Source of the DNA: Phycisphaerales bacterium
GTDB taxonomy: Bacteria > Planctomycetota > Phycisphaerae > Phycisphaerales > UBA1924
Length of the DNA stretch: 64,000 nt
Assembly (NCBI GenBank): GCA_020847535.1
Contig: JADLBU010000035.1
Location: 50,575 to 114,574, forward strand
Direction: 5' to 3'
The number at the start of each line of letters is the position of its first letter. The first letter of the stretch is position 1. The notes beneath the pieces were generated by a model that worked only from the letters and a program-made list of their open reading frames with translations, ran no database searches and was not told the origin of the DNA. A program made the position numbers and the translations under genes. Below, in pieces: positions 40,210 to 49,623 of this stretch.

Positions 40210-40287
40210 CGCGAAGAATATGGATGTCCGACATGAAGGGTGGATGAACAGCGCACCTGCGCTCCATATCCACTACGCTAGCGGTCC

Positions 40288-41277
40288 ATGCACCGCATCC
40301 TTCACATCGGCGTCGGGCCCCTCGGGCACCGCATCATCACCGAGATCGTCGAACGCGGCGTCGGGCGAATCGTCGCCGCCGTCGATTCCTCACCCATGCT
40401 CTCCGGGGAGCCGCTCGGCAAGGTCTGCCCCGCCGTGAAGGATGCGGTCACGATCTCCCCATCCGTAGATTCCATCCGCGACTGGGATGCGATCGACTGC
40501 ATGGTCATCACCACCAGCTCCGACCTGCGCCTCTGCGAGCCCACCATCCGCGCCGGCCTCGAACACGGCAAGCCCATCGTCAGCACCTGCGAAGAGCTTA
40601 TCTATCCCTGGCTCCGCCATCAGCAGCTCGCCGATCGCCTCCACCAGCTCGCCCTCAAGACCGGCGGCCGCGTCCTCGGCACGGGCGTCAACCCCGGCTT
40701 CATCATGGATGCCCTTCCCGTCTTCGCATCCGGTGTCTGCCGATCCGTGCGCGGGGTCCACATCGAACGAATCCAGGATGCATCCTCCCGCCGCGTCCCC
40801 TTCCAGAAGAAAATCGGCGCGGGCCTCGACACCGAGCACTTCGACAAGCGGGTCGCCGATGGCAGCCTCCGCCACGTCGGCCTCGGGGAGAGCCTCCACT
40901 TCCTCGCCCACTACCTCGGTCTGCCCAAGATCGAAGCCTGGGATGAGAACATCGAGCCCGTGTTCGCCGATCGGGAACTCTCCTGCGCCCTGGGGCCTAT
41001 CCGCAAGGGCATGGTCGCCGGCGTCCGGCAGGTCGCCAAGGGCTACGCCGGTGAGCGATGCATCGCCTCCCTGGAATTCCAGGCGGCGATCGGCCAGCCC
41101 GATCCGTGCGACCGGATCGTCCTCGATGGTGAGCCCCCGATCGACCTGACGATCAAGGGCGGTGTCCACGGGGATGTCGCCACCTCGGCGATCATCGTGA
41201 ATTCGATTCCCCGGATCATCGAGGCCGCCCCCGGCCTGCACACGATGGCGACCATCTCCACGGTCAGATGCCGGTAG
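40288..41277 (+). CDS. 2,4-diaminopentanoate dehydrogenase / DapB-like oxidoreductase
   Basis: A 329-aa NAD(P)-dependent dehydrogenase. The Rossmann start is MHRILHIGVGPLGHRIITEIV. DWDAIDCMVITTSS, TCEELIYPW and GTGVNPGFIMDALPV match the family of clostridial Ord (2,4-diaminopentanoate dehydrogenase), related to dihydrodipicolinate reductase. The C-terminal domain has the expected KGGVHGDVATSAIIVNSIPRI. In ornithine fermentation such enzymes convert 2,4-diaminopentanoate to 2-amino-4-oxopentanoate, but the rest of that pathway (OrtA/OrtB, aminomutase) is absent here. The next gene is an alpha-oxoamine synthase, which makes aminoketones, so the pair may act on one aminoketone/diamine. That pairing is inference. 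Confidence 0.75.
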   Translation: MHRILHIGVGPLGHRIITEIVERGVGRIVAAVDSSPMLSGEPLGKVCPAVKDAVTISPSVDSIRDWDAIDCMVITTSSDLRLCEPTIRAGLEHGKPIVSTCEELIYPWLRHQQLADRLHQLALKTGGRVLGTGVNPGFIMDALPVFASGVCRSVRGVHIERIQDASSRRVPFQKKIGAGLDTEHFDKRVADGSLRHVGLGESLHFLAHYLGLPKIEAWDENIEPVFADRELSCALGPIRKGMVAGVRQVAKGYAGERCIASLEFQAAIGQPDPCDRIVLDGEPPIDLTIKGGVHGDVATSAIIVNSIPRIIEAAPGLHTMATISTVRCR

Positions 41278-41501
41278 CGCGGGTAGTCGGGGAAAGGACG
41301 AGCCAGAGTTCGGGTTGTCCTGGGTGCTGAGTCATCGCGGCTGCGCCGTGCGCACCACCATGCGCCCCTCCTTCCCACGGCAACCATCAAAGCCCAGGAC
41401 TCCAAGATCCACGACGATTCCCTGCCCATTCTTCCGATCCTTCCGACCGCTCCAGCCGATATTCGCCCTGCCACGCCCGCACTACGATCACGGAACCCGA
41501 C

Positions 41502-42668
41502 ATGCCCCGAATCCCCATCCAGGCCAATACCGCCTCCACCATCACCGTCGATGGCCGGGAGCTGATCGCCTTCGGCGGCTGCAACTACCTGGGCCTGGGT
41601 CATCACCCCGATGTGAAGAACGCGATCGTGCGGGCGATGGGGTTCCTGGGCGTCACTACCTCGGCCTCCCGCGAAACCAGCGGCAACACCCTGGAGCACG
41701 AATACCTCGAATCGGAACTCGCCGGCTTCCTTGGGATGCAAGCCGCGATCCTGATGCCCGAGGGGTACACCGCCAACCTCGCGCTCGCCCAGGCGCTTGG
41801 CTCGCCCGCCGCCGCTCGCGGCGACGATCCCGGCATCGCCGTCATCGATGAGAAGTCCCACCGCAGCATCCGCAACGCCGTCGAGGCCGCCGGCTTCGTG
41901 ATCGCCGACTACGAGCATCTCAACGCCGCCGACGCCCTGCGTGCGATCCGCCAGCACATCGCCGCCCGACCCGGTCGTCGCATCTGTCTCTGGACCGATG
42001 GCATCTTCGCCGCCGACGGCTCGATCGCCCCCCTCCCCGAACTGCTCGCCGCTCTTCCCGCTTTCAACTCGGCGATCATCGTCGATGATTGCCACGGCTT
42101 CTGCGTCCTGGGCGCCCGCGGCCGCGGCGCCTGCGAGCACTTCAACCTGCGGGATCCCCGCATCATCTGGACCAGTACGCTCGCCAAGGGCCTGGGCTGC
42201 TACGGCGGGGCGATCGCCGGCTCCAGGGAACTCATCGACCTGGTCCGCTTCGAGGCCGGCATCTACAAGGGCACCACACCGGTCCCGCCGATCCTCGCCC
42301 ACGCCGCCCGAGAGGCCCTCCGCATCATCGATCGGGAGCCACACCTCATCCAGAGGCTCGAAGCCAATATCCGCCGAATCCGCCGCTCGCTCGCGGCAAT
42401 GGGGCTGCCCGTCATCGACACGCCGTCCCCCGTCATGACCTTCGTGCTTGATTCCCCCGCTCGCATGCGTGCCCTCTACGACCACCTGCTATCGGGCGGC
42501 GTTTTCATCCCGCTGATCGACTACCCCAACGGCCCCGCCCCCCTCTATTTCCGCCTCTCCGTGTGCGCGATGCACACCCCCGCCCAGATCGACTATCTCC
42601 TCCGCGTGCTCGAATCCTCGCTTGCCAGGACTGCCTCCCCGGCGTGTGCTCCCAGGGTCGCCGGATAG
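41502..42668 (+). CDS. Alpha-oxoamine synthase family PLP enzyme (BioF/KBL/SPT-like)
   Basis: A 388-aa PLP-dependent acyl-CoA:amino-acid condensing enzyme. Family landmarks are IAFGGCNYLGLGHHPDV, TTSASRETSGNTLEHEYLESELAGFLG, the aspartate-containing VDDCHGFCVLGARGRG, and the PLP lysine in TSTLAKGLGCYGGAIAGS. The C-terminal GGVFIPLIDYPNGPAPLYFRLSVCAMHT is typical. It could be 8-amino-7-oxononanoate synthase, 2-amino-3-ketobutyrate ligase or a serine-palmitoyltransferase-like enzyme; the sequence and neighbours do not decide. No biotin genes or threonine dehydrogenase are nearby. It lies 224 bp behind the diaminopentanoate dehydrogenase-like gene on the same strand. Confidence 0.82.
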   Translation: MPRIPIQANTASTITVDGRELIAFGGCNYLGLGHHPDVKNAIVRAMGFLGVTTSASRETSGNTLEHEYLESELAGFLGMQAAILMPEGYTANLALAQALGSPAAARGDDPGIAVIDEKSHRSIRNAVEAAGFVIADYEHLNAADALRAIRQHIAARPGRRICLWTDGIFAADGSIAPLPELLAALPAFNSAIIVDDCHGFCVLGARGRGACEHFNLRDPRIIWTSTLAKGLGCYGGAIAGSRELIDLVRFEAGIYKGTTPVPPILAHAAREALRIIDREPHLIQRLEANIRRIRRSLAAMGLPVIDTPSPVMTFVLDSPARMRALYDHLLSGGVFIPLIDYPNGPAPLYFRLSVCAMHTPAQIDYLLRVLESSLARTASPACAPRVAG

Positions 42669-42806
42669 GCGATCCCGAGATCAATCACGCATCGGAGTGA
42701 ATCCAAAGACCGCATTCCGTCGCACCTATCATTGAGCCAGGTGGAAAGGCGGCTCGCAACCCAGCCGGCGATCTACGCCCGCTGCACCCGCGCCGGGGGA
42801 TGACCG

Positions 42807-44801
42807 ATGAACGTACGGAAGCGACTGTTCTCCAGACCCGGCGTCCTGGCCTTTCTGTTCGCGGTGCTCGTCGGTGTTGCCGGTTGGCCGATGGCCTACG
42901 CGGGCGATGCCCCGGCGGCCGCGCCACAATCGGCGCCCATCTCCATTCCCGCCGCCCGCCAGGCCACCAACATCGCCATCATCACCATCAACGGCCACAT
43001 CTCCGATGTGACCGCCAAGAGCGTCGCCCGTCGCCTCAAGCTCGCCGAGCGCGCCGGCGCCGATGCCGTTGTCTTCGAGATCCACTCCACCAGCGGAGCC
43101 CTTGGCGCAGCCCTGGACATCTGCAACACCATCAAGCAGTCCGCGATCTCCAACACCGTCGCTTGGATCAACACCACCGCCTCGTCCACGGGCGCGACGA
43201 TCGCCCTTGCGTGCCGGGAAATCATCACAAGCGATCCGGCGACTCTGGGGGATGCGCTGCCCGTCGGCCTCGACAGGCTGGGCAACATCGTCCCGATGCG
43301 TGATCGCGATCGGGAGCGGGCAACCGCCTCGCTCCTTGCCGAGGTCGTCGATTCGGCCCGGCGCCGCGGCCACGATGAGTATCTCGTCCAAGGGCTGGTC
43401 GCCCTGGGTGTCGAGCTCTGGCTGGTCGAGAACCACCAGACCGGCCAGCGCCTGTGCATCAACCGCGCTGAGTACCAGGAACTCTTCGGCACGCCCCCAG
43501 CGCCGCTCCGGCCGCGGCTCATTTCCGCGCCACCGCCTGTTCCGCTCAAGTCACGCGCCGGTTCGCAGTCACAAGCCGGTCCCACCCCCTCGGGAACAAC
43601 CGGCACACCTCCATCACCCGACACATCCACCAATCCGGCATCATCGCCTTCAACCGACCAGACCACACCATCTGCGGCGCCTTCCGCCGATCCTGCACAG
43701 GCGCCAGCCAACCCCGACGGCACACCCACAACTGTCGAGCAGCCCAACGCCGAGCAAACCCCTCCGCCAAGCTCGGGCACGCCCGATCCCATCGACTTCA
43801 AGCCTGCCGCCCCGAGGCTCAGCGGGATGTCCAAGGAAGTCTCGCTGATCCAGGACCGCTCCAGCCAGCGTCCCATCATCGCCGCCGACCAGCGCGGCCA
43901 GTGGAAGCTTGTCGAATACATCAGCGATGGCAATGGTCCCTACACCCTCCGCGCCGATGACCTGCTCCACTTCGGCTTATCCGCCGGCATCGTCCGCGGT
44001 GATGACCAACTCGTCAAGTTCTTCGGCGCAGGCCATCAGCGCCGACTCGATCAGAACTGGTCCGAAACCCTCGTCGTCGTCCTGACCACGCAGTGGGCCC
44101 GCGGCCTCCTGATCGCCATCTTCCTGATCGCCATGGTCATGGAGATGCTCCACCCCGGCGTTGTGCTCCCCGGCACCGTCGCCGCCGTCGCCTTGATCCT
44201 GCTCATCACCCCGCCCCTGCTCATCGGGATGGCAAACTGGTGGGAGATCGCCGCGATCGGAGTTGGAATCGGCCTGCTGGGCGTCGAAGTCCTCATCCTT
44301 CCCGGATTCGGCGTGCCCGGAGTCCTGGGGCTCTTGCTGCTGTTTGTCGGGTTGATCGGCACTTTCGTCGGCCAGGGGGGCGGCCTGTTCCCCAACAGCC
44401 CCGAGACCCGCTCCGAGCTCATGGGTGGCCTGGTCACGGTGCTGACCGCCTTCGTTTCAGCAGGGTTTGGGATCTACTTCATCACCCGCAACCTGCAATC
44501 CATCCCCCTCCTGAACCAGATGGTCCTCAAGCCGGTAGGGATGGAGGACGATGAAGCGCCGACCATGTTTGAGGCCATCCCCATGCCCGCCCCGGGACTC
44601 GCCATCGGCGACACCGGCGTCTCGATCACCCCGCTGCGGACCGCCGGCAAGGCACAGTTCGGTGACCGGGTCATCGACGTCTCCAGTTCGCTGGGGTACA
44701 TTGATGCCGGCACCCGGCTGCGAATCGTCAGCTCCGATGCCTTCCACACCGTCGTCGAACCCATCCCCCACGCCTCCGCCAAGCCGGGGCAAAACGCCTA
44801 G
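42807..44801 (+). CDS. nfeD: Long-form NfeD (ClpP-like membrane serine protease)
   Basis: 664 aa. A signal peptide (LAFLFAVLVGVAGWPMAYA) is followed by a ClpP/S49-like domain (about 50-240) with INGHISDVTAKSVARRLKLAE and TTASSTGATIALAC, whose central Ser aligns with the catalytic Ser of archaeal 1510-N. An extremely Pro/Ser/Thr-rich linker (about 250-345) follows, then a membrane region (about 430-560: LLIAIFLIAMVMEMLHPGVVLPGTVAAVALILLI). A C-terminal OB-like domain carries VSITPLRTAGKAQFGDRVIDV. NfeD proteins partner with flotillin-like FloA in membrane microdomains and may cleave it or its clients. It is first of a four-gene set ending in FloA. Confidence 0.88.
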   Translation: MNVRKRLFSRPGVLAFLFAVLVGVAGWPMAYAGDAPAAAPQSAPISIPAARQATNIAIITINGHISDVTAKSVARRLKLAERAGADAVVFEIHSTSGALGAALDICNTIKQSAISNTVAWINTTASSTGATIALACREIITSDPATLGDALPVGLDRLGNIVPMRDRDRERATASLLAEVVDSARRRGHDEYLVQGLVALGVELWLVENHQTGQRLCINRAEYQELFGTPPAPLRPRLISAPPPVPLKSRAGSQSQAGPTPSGTTGTPPSPDTSTNPASSPSTDQTTPSAAPSADPAQAPANPDGTPTTVEQPNAEQTPPPSSGTPDPIDFKPAAPRLSGMSKEVSLIQDRSSQRPIIAADQRGQWKLVEYISDGNGPYTLRADDLLHFGLSAGIVRGDDQLVKFFGAGHQRRLDQNWSETLVVVLTTQWARGLLIAIFLIAMVMEMLHPGVVLPGTVAAVALILLITPPLLIGMANWWEIAAIGVGIGLLGVEVLILPGFGVPGVLGLLLLFVGLIGTFVGQGGGLFPNSPETRSELMGGLVTVLTAFVSAGFGIYFITRNLQSIPLLNQMVLKPVGMEDDEAPTMFEAIPMPAPGLAIGDTGVSITPLRTAGKAQFGDRVIDVSSSLGYIDAGTRLRIVSSDAFHTVVEPIPHASAKPGQNA

Positions 44802-44831
44802 TGAAGTCGAATCGGACCTCGGGAACCATTG

Positions 44832-45347
44832 ATGGATAACAGCCTTCTAGTCTGGGGTCTGGCGCTGCTCGCGGTCGCCGCGTTGCTGCTGGTTGTCGAG
44901 CTTTTCATCCCGTCCGCCGGGATGATCGCCACGATGTCGATCCTTTCGGCGATCGGCGGCCTCGTATGTCTCTGGAGATACGATGCCCTCTGGGGTGCGA
45001 TCGGCACCCTGGGCACGATGATCGCCGGCCCTCTCATCTTCTTCCAGGGCCTCAAGATCTGGCGACAAACCCCGCTGGGCAGAAAAATGGTGGGGGAACC
45101 CACCGAGGAAGAAATCGAAGCCCGCCGCGCCCAGGAAGAGCGCGAAGCCCGGGAGCTGCTTGCCCTGATCGGCTCTGAGGGCGAGGCCGTCACAGACCTC
45201 CGCCCGGTCGGCGTGGTCCGCATCAAGGGCAAGCGCTTCGATGCCCTCTCCGAGACGATCCTCATCCCCGCGGGCTCCAAGGTGCGCGTCACCGTCGCCG
45301 AGCCCAACCAGATCAAGGTACGGCCGGTCGATGATCACCGGGCCTGA
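44832..45347 (+). CDS. Short NfeD-like membrane protein
   Basis: About 171 aa. The ATG at 44832 is used instead of the preceding TTG. Two or three membrane helices (LLVWGLALLAVAALLLVVELFIPSAGM and IGTLGTMIAGPLIFF) precede a charged coiled segment (TEEEIEARRAQEEREARELL) and a C-terminal OB-like domain (GSEGEAVTDLRPVGVVRIKGKRFDAL). This matches truncated NfeD (NfeD1b) proteins that lack the protease. It probably works with the full NfeD and FloA. It overlaps the next gene by 17 bp. Confidence 0.85.
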   Translation: MDNSLLVWGLALLAVAALLLVVELFIPSAGMIATMSILSAIGGLVCLWRYDALWGAIGTLGTMIAGPLIFFQGLKIWRQTPLGRKMVGEPTEEEIEARRAQEEREARELLALIGSEGEAVTDLRPVGVVRIKGKRFDALSETILIPAGSKVRVTVAEPNQIKVRPVDDHRA

Positions 45348-45864
45348 TCCCAGACCCGTATCGAGCAGTCCGGATCGACACGTTCCCCCGGCCAACAGCG
45401 CGATCGACGGAGGTGGCATTTCCTTGGGTCCAGTCGGCGCTTTCCTGATCCTCGGCGGCTGCCTCGCGGGCCTGATGTTGCTCCTGCTGCTGGCCACAGC
45501 CATCTCGCTGTGGATGCAGTCCAGGATCGCCGGCGCCCCCGTCTCCATCCCCAAGATCCTCTCCCTCCAGCTCAAGCAGATCAATCCGCGCCAGGCGATC
45601 TCCGCCGCGAGCCTCGCACGCCGTCAAGGGCTGGATATCCCGATTGACTCAATCATCGCCCACGCCAAAGCCAAGGGCAGGCCCGGACGCGTCGTCAGCA
45701 GCCTCGTGCTCGCCAAGGGCGCGGAGATTCCATTCTCCTGGGAAGCCGCCGCGCGAATGGACCTTGCCGGTCAAGACCCCGTCGCGTTCATTCAAGGCCA
45801 ATGGCCGACAACCCCTGCAGCAGCCCCGCCGGTCGATCCCGCAAACCCGCCACACGCCGCATAG
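45331..45864 (+). CDS. Short FloA paralogue (N-terminal part only)
   Basis: A 177-aa membrane protein starting at the ATG at 45331 inside the end of the short NfeD gene. After a polar N-terminus and one membrane helix ([25 protein letters not shown]), residues about 75-160 parallel the first part of Flo[35 protein letters not shown] and the stretch through [24 protein letters not shown] match FloA's [18 protein letters not shown] through [19 protein letters not shown]. It stops before FloA's main SPFH beta-core and coiled coil, and ends in a Pro/Ala tail. The gene is intact, not frameshifted, so it looks like a stable derived paralogue that might cap or modulate FloA oligomers. Confidence 0.7.
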   Translation: MITGPDPRPVSSSPDRHVPPANSAIDGGGISLGPVGAFLILGGCLAGLMLLLLLATAISLWMQSRIAGAPVSIPKILSLQLKQINPRQAISAASLARRQGLDIPIDSIIAHAKAKGRPGRVVSSLVLAKGAEIPFSWEAAARMDLAGQDPVAFIQGQWPTTPAAAPPVDPANPPHAA

Positions 45865-45977
45865 CGCTGCGGAATGAGGCTTCTGCTGCGACACGCGGAT
45901 TCCCACGCATCCATCCCGATGCCCGTATACTGCCGCTCGCGGGGCACGCCCCGCGTGCTGCAAGGGACAGATCCTCC

Positions 45978-46988
45978 ATGGAAAAACTCATCATCGCCCT
46001 GATTGTCGTCGGCATCCTGATCGGACTGGTCTTCTTCTTCGCGATCTTCCAGTTCCTCAACCTCTGGATCCAGGCCTATTTCTCCAACGCAAGCGTCGGC
46101 CTCTTCGAGATCGTCGCGATGCGACTCCGAAAGGTCGATGTCCGCCAGGTGGTCGCCGCCCGCATCCGCGCTGTCCAGGCCGGCCTTGACATCTCGACCA
46201 ACCAGATCCAGACCCACTACCTCGCGGGCGGAGACATCCGCCGAGTCATCTCGGCGATGATCGCCGCACGCGGCGCCAAGATCAACCTCCCCTGGGGCGT
46301 CGCCACGGCGATCGACCTTGCAGGCCGCGACATCTTCGAGGCTGTTCAGACCAGCGTGAACCCGCGCGTCATCGACTGCCCCAACCCCTCGGGCCCCCGC
46401 CCCACCATCGATGCGGTCGCCAAGGATGGCATCCAGCTCAAGGCCAAGGCCCGCGTCACCGTCCGCACCAACCTCGAACGCCTCGTCGGCGGCGCCACCG
46501 AGGAGACCATCATCGCCCGCGTCGGCCAGGGCATCGTCTCCACCATCGGCTCGGCCCACGACCACAAGATGGTCCTCGAAAACCCCGACGACATCTCCAA
46601 GAAGGTCATGGCCTCCGGCCTTGATGCTGGCACCTCGTTCGAGATCCTCTCGATCGACATCGCCGACATCGATGTCGGTGATAACATCGGCGCCAAGCTC
46701 CAGGCCGATCAGGCCAACGCCGACAAGCAACGCTTCCAGGCCGAGGCCGAGAAGCGCCGAGCCCTCGCGCTCGCCACCGAGCAGGAAAACAAGGCCAAGA
46801 TTGAGGAGAACAAGGCCAAGCTCGTGCTCGCCGAGGCCGAGGTTCCCCAGGCGATCGCCGAGGCCTTCCGCAAAGGCAACCTGGGCATCATGGACTACCA
46901 GCGCCTGCGCAACATGCAGGCAGATACGGCGATGCGATCATCGATCGCCGGGGATGGCGGCCAGAGCGGTTCCCGCAGCGGGTTGTAA
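45978..46988 (+). CDS. floA: Flotillin-like protein FloA
   Basis: A 336-aa membrane-microdomain scaffold. An N-terminal hairpin membrane anchor ([28 protein letters not shown]) precedes the FloA/SPFH core ([20 protein letters not shown]-type block, [42 protein letters not shown]). A charged Ala/Glu-rich coiled coil ([35 protein letters not shown]) leads to the C-terminal [21 protein letters not shown]. Length and order are normal. A TATACT hexamer lies about 47 bp upstream, so it may have its own promoter, though its -35 is weak. It is the last gene of the NfeD/FloA cluster. Confidence 0.93.
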   Translation: MEKLIIALIVVGILIGLVFFFAIFQFLNLWIQAYFSNASVGLFEIVAMRLRKVDVRQVVAARIRAVQAGLDISTNQIQTHYLAGGDIRRVISAMIAARGAKINLPWGVATAIDLAGRDIFEAVQTSVNPRVIDCPNPSGPRPTIDAVAKDGIQLKAKARVTVRTNLERLVGGATEETIIARVGQGIVSTIGSAHDHKMVLENPDDISKKVMASGLDAGTSFEILSIDIADIDVGDNIGAKLQADQANADKQRFQAEAEKRRALALATEQENKAKIEENKAKLVLAEAEVPQAIAEAFRKGNLGIMDYQRLRNMQADTAMRSSIAGDGGQSGSRSGL

Positions 46989-47152
46989 ACCGTGCCAGGT
47001 CGCCGATGTCGTTGGATTGCTCAGGCCCAAGGCGCTATTTCAATTGCTGCGGCAGAATGCAGCAATATCAATCGCGCCGATCGCAGGGTCAACTTGCGTA
47101 TCCCTCTGCCGCGCTCGTCCACCCGTTGCCCATTCCCCGCTCCGAACCGTCC

Positions 47153-48280
47153 TCACCCCTTCGCCGCCTTGTAGAACGGCATCGGCACAACCTTCCCCTC
47201 GAGCTCCGCTCGGCCCGTATCCACCGTCAGCAGAGTCCCCACCGACATCAGGTCTCGGTCGACAACGCCCATGGCGATCACCTTGTCGAGCGTCGGCGCC
47301 AGGCACCCGCTGGTCACCACACCCACCTCGCGGCCACCGCTCTTGATCACGTTCCCCTGCCGCGCTGCCCGCTTGCCGTCGATCTCGATCCCCACCAGCT
47401 TGCGCTTGGGCCCACCCTCGGCGGCCGTCTTCTCCAGGGCATCCTGGCCGACGAACCGCTCACCCTTCTCCTGGTTGTGCTTGTCCAGCGAAATCGCAAA
47501 GTCCACACCGCACGACAGCGCGTTGATCTCCTCCCCAAGCTCGTGCCCGTACAAGGGCATCGCCGCCTCCATCCGCAGCGTGTCGCGAGCCCCCAGACCC
47601 ACCGGCTTGATCGCCGCGTTGGGATCCTTGGCATTCACATCCTTCAGGAGCAGCTTCATCGCCATCTCGACCGCACCCGCCGGCAGAATCACCTCCACCC
47701 CATCCTCACCCGTATACCCCGTACGGCTGACGACCAGCTTCATGATCACCAGGTTTTTGATCGCAAACCGGTACCGCTTGAGCGTCGGGATCTCCTTCGA
47801 GACCTTGGACACCAGGTCCATCACCTTCGGTCCCTGCAGCGCCACCATCGCCGTGGACATCGTCTGGTCGTCGATCTTGACCACCAGGTCACACGACGAC
47901 CTCACTTGGTCGAAGTGCCCCAGCAGCTTCTCCCGGTTCGAGGCGTTCACCACCACCGTGAACTCGTCCTCATCCATTCGGTAGACGATCACATCGTCGC
48001 GCACCCCCCCCTGGGCGTTGCACACCAGGGAGTACCGGCACTGCCCGGCCTGCATGTCGCTGATCCGGCGGGAGCAGAGCCTCTCCAGGAACCGCCGGGC
48101 ATGCCGCCCATGCACCTTCACCCGCCCCATGTGGGAGACATCAAACAGCCCCCCGCTGGTCCGGCACTGTTTGTGCTCCTCGATGATGCTCCCGTACCGG
48201 ATGGGCATCTCCCAGCCCGCGAAATCGACCATCTGGGCGCCGGCGTCGGTGTGGAATCGGTAGAGCGGGGTCCGGTGCAA
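47153..48280 (-). CDS. gcvT: Glycine cleavage system T protein (aminomethyltransferase)
   Basis: Tetrahydrofolate-dependent enzyme, about 375 aa, that releases ammonia from aminomethyl-lipoyl GcvH and forms methylene-THF. Blocks are RTPLYRFHTDAGAQMVDFAGWEMPIRYGSIIEEH, the folate-site Asp in GGVRDDVIVYRM, SRTGYTGEDGVEVILPAG and GLGARDTLRMEAAMPLYGHEL. Two starts compete: a TTG at 48280 preceded by AGGAG at six bases, used here, and a GTG at 48316 with no visible RBS. GcvH and GcvP are not adjacent. I looked upstream for a glycine riboswitch and saw none. Confidence 0.93.
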   Translation of the reverse strand: MHRTPLYRFHTDAGAQMVDFAGWEMPIRYGSIIEEHKQCRTSGGLFDVSHMGRVKVHGRHARRFLERLCSRRISDMQAGQCRYSLVCNAQGGVRDDVIVYRMDEDEFTVVVNASNREKLLGHFDQVRSSCDLVVKIDDQTMSTAMVALQGPKVMDLVSKVSKEIPTLKRYRFAIKNLVIMKLVVSRTGYTGEDGVEVILPAGAVEMAMKLLLKDVNAKDPNAAIKPVGLGARDTLRMEAAMPLYGHELGEEINALSCGVDFAISLDKHNQEKGERFVGQDALEKTAAEGGPKRKLVGIEIDGKRAARQGNVIKSGGREVGVVTSGCLAPTLDKVIAMGVVDRDLMSVGTLLTVDTGRAELEGKVVPMPFYKAAKG

Positions 48281-48492
48281 GGGGGTCTCCTGAGCCAACG
48301 GGTTCGCGATAGACACACACAGCCCGGGCGAGCCGCTCGCGGGTTGGAGCGGCTGGGCCGATAAGTTTGCAAGCGTAGACCCGGAAATTCAACCTGCCGC
48401 GTGAGTACCTCAGGTTTACCCGCGTTAATGGCCATACAGGGCTTCCATTCGGGACCCCCGGCAGTTCAAATACCTGGATAGGGAGAGGACCA

Positions 48493-49383
48493 ATGACCAC
48501 CAGCAACCCCCGTACCCCCAGCACCACCAAATCCGCGATCCTTGCTATCCTGCTCGCCGCCTGCGGCCTGGTCGTCGCCCCGGCAATCGCCGCCGAGGTC
48601 AGCTTCTCACTGGACATCACCAAGTTCGGCAAGGTCTTGAACAGCGGCAACCAGTGCGGCCCGACCTCCACCGCCAACTCGTTCGCCTTCCTCCAGAACG
48701 CCTACCCCAACGTCTACAAGGACGACAACCGCATCATCCGTGACAAGGATGGGGCGATCACCGACGATGTCGCCAAGACCCGCGATGCCCTCGCCGGCGG
48801 CTGGGGCGACAAGACCGGCGGCAAGGCCGGCATGGGCACCAACGGCACCCAGCTCAAGCCCTGGTGGGAAACCAAGGTCGCCTGGCTCGAGAACTGGGCC
48901 CCCGGCAAGACCCGCTACGACGCCCAGATGTTCAACGAGCCCGATTCCAAGAACTGGACCAAGGGCGGGGGCATCGAGTCCATGTACCCCACCTTCACCT
49001 TCATGTGGGATGCCCTCAACCACGGCGCCGACATCGAGCTGAACATCATCAACAAGGGCTTCACCAAGGCCCACGCCGTGACCCTGGTCGGGATGACCTT
49101 CGACGACAAGAACGACAACAAGAAATGGGATGATGGCGAATCGCTCAAGATGCGCTTCATCGACCCCAACGATCCCAAGCAGGAGAAGGCCGACAACGTC
49201 CAGCCCCGCGAACTCTCCGTCGGCAAGGATGGCCGCTTCGAGTTCACCTGGTGGCAGGACAAGGACACGTATTACATCGACAGCGCACTCACCGAGACCC
49301 CCGTGCCCGGCCCCGGATCATGGCTGCTCCTGGGATCGGCCGGAGGGCTCTGCGCCTACCGCCGCCGTCGGGCGATCGCGTAA
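48493..49383 (+). CDS. C39-like cysteine-peptidase-fold protein with PEP-CTERM tail
   Basis: A 296-aa secreted protein with ATG and upstream AGGGAGAGGACC. Signal peptide ILAILLAACGLVVAPAIA. The N-terminal NQCGPTSTANSFAFLQ matches the Cys-box of papain-like C39 domains, and KAHAVTLVGMTFDDKND matches the His-box, so a Cys-His active site is plausible. EF-hand-like acidic stretches (DDKNDNKKWDDGE) lie after it. The protein ends with VPGPGSWLLLGSAGGLCAYRRRRAIA, a PEP-CTERM sorting tail. It may be a surface-anchored peptidase or an inactive binding domain. A terminator follows. Confidence 0.68.
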   Translation: MTTSNPRTPSTTKSAILAILLAACGLVVAPAIAAEVSFSLDITKFGKVLNSGNQCGPTSTANSFAFLQNAYPNVYKDDNRIIRDKDGAITDDVAKTRDALAGGWGDKTGGKAGMGTNGTQLKPWWETKVAWLENWAPGKTRYDAQMFNEPDSKNWTKGGGIESMYPTFTFMWDALNHGADIELNIINKGFTKAHAVTLVGMTFDDKNDNKKWDDGESLKMRFIDPNDPKQEKADNVQPRELSVGKDGRFEFTWWQDKDTYYIDSALTETPVPGPGSWLLLGSAGGLCAYRRRRAIA

Positions 49384-49432
49384 GACTCTCGGCTGGTTAC
49401 TCAGACGCATACTCCTCACTATTGAAAGCAAA

Positions 49433-49466
49433 CCCCGGCGAGCCCCGCTCACCGGGGCTTGTTTTT
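49433..49466 (+). terminator. Rho-independent terminator
   Basis: CCCCGGCGAGC / GCTCACCGGGG form an 11-bp stem with a single mismatch and a CCC loop, followed by CTTGTTTTT. It lies 50 bp after the C39-like gene. Confidence 0.85.
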
Positions 49467-49623
49467 GGTGCGATGCGCATCTGACGGCGCGATGCTCCCT
49501 ATATGGCAGAGTTCTTGACCGGTTCTCGCCGAGAGTGCGTTCGACCGTTGCCAGGGCATTCATGCCTTGGAAATCGCCTCTCGTTGCACCCCGCCCGGGA
49601 GGGCGGACGAAACATCCACGTCC

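Noticed and set aside
47006-48364. Plus-strand ORF of 452 codons
   Set aside because: Antisense of gcvT, rich in His/Arg/Leu from reverse reading; gcvT has clear family motifs.
48281-48492. Glycine riboswitch in front of gcvT
   Set aside because: No tandem aptamer signatures are visible in the short leader.
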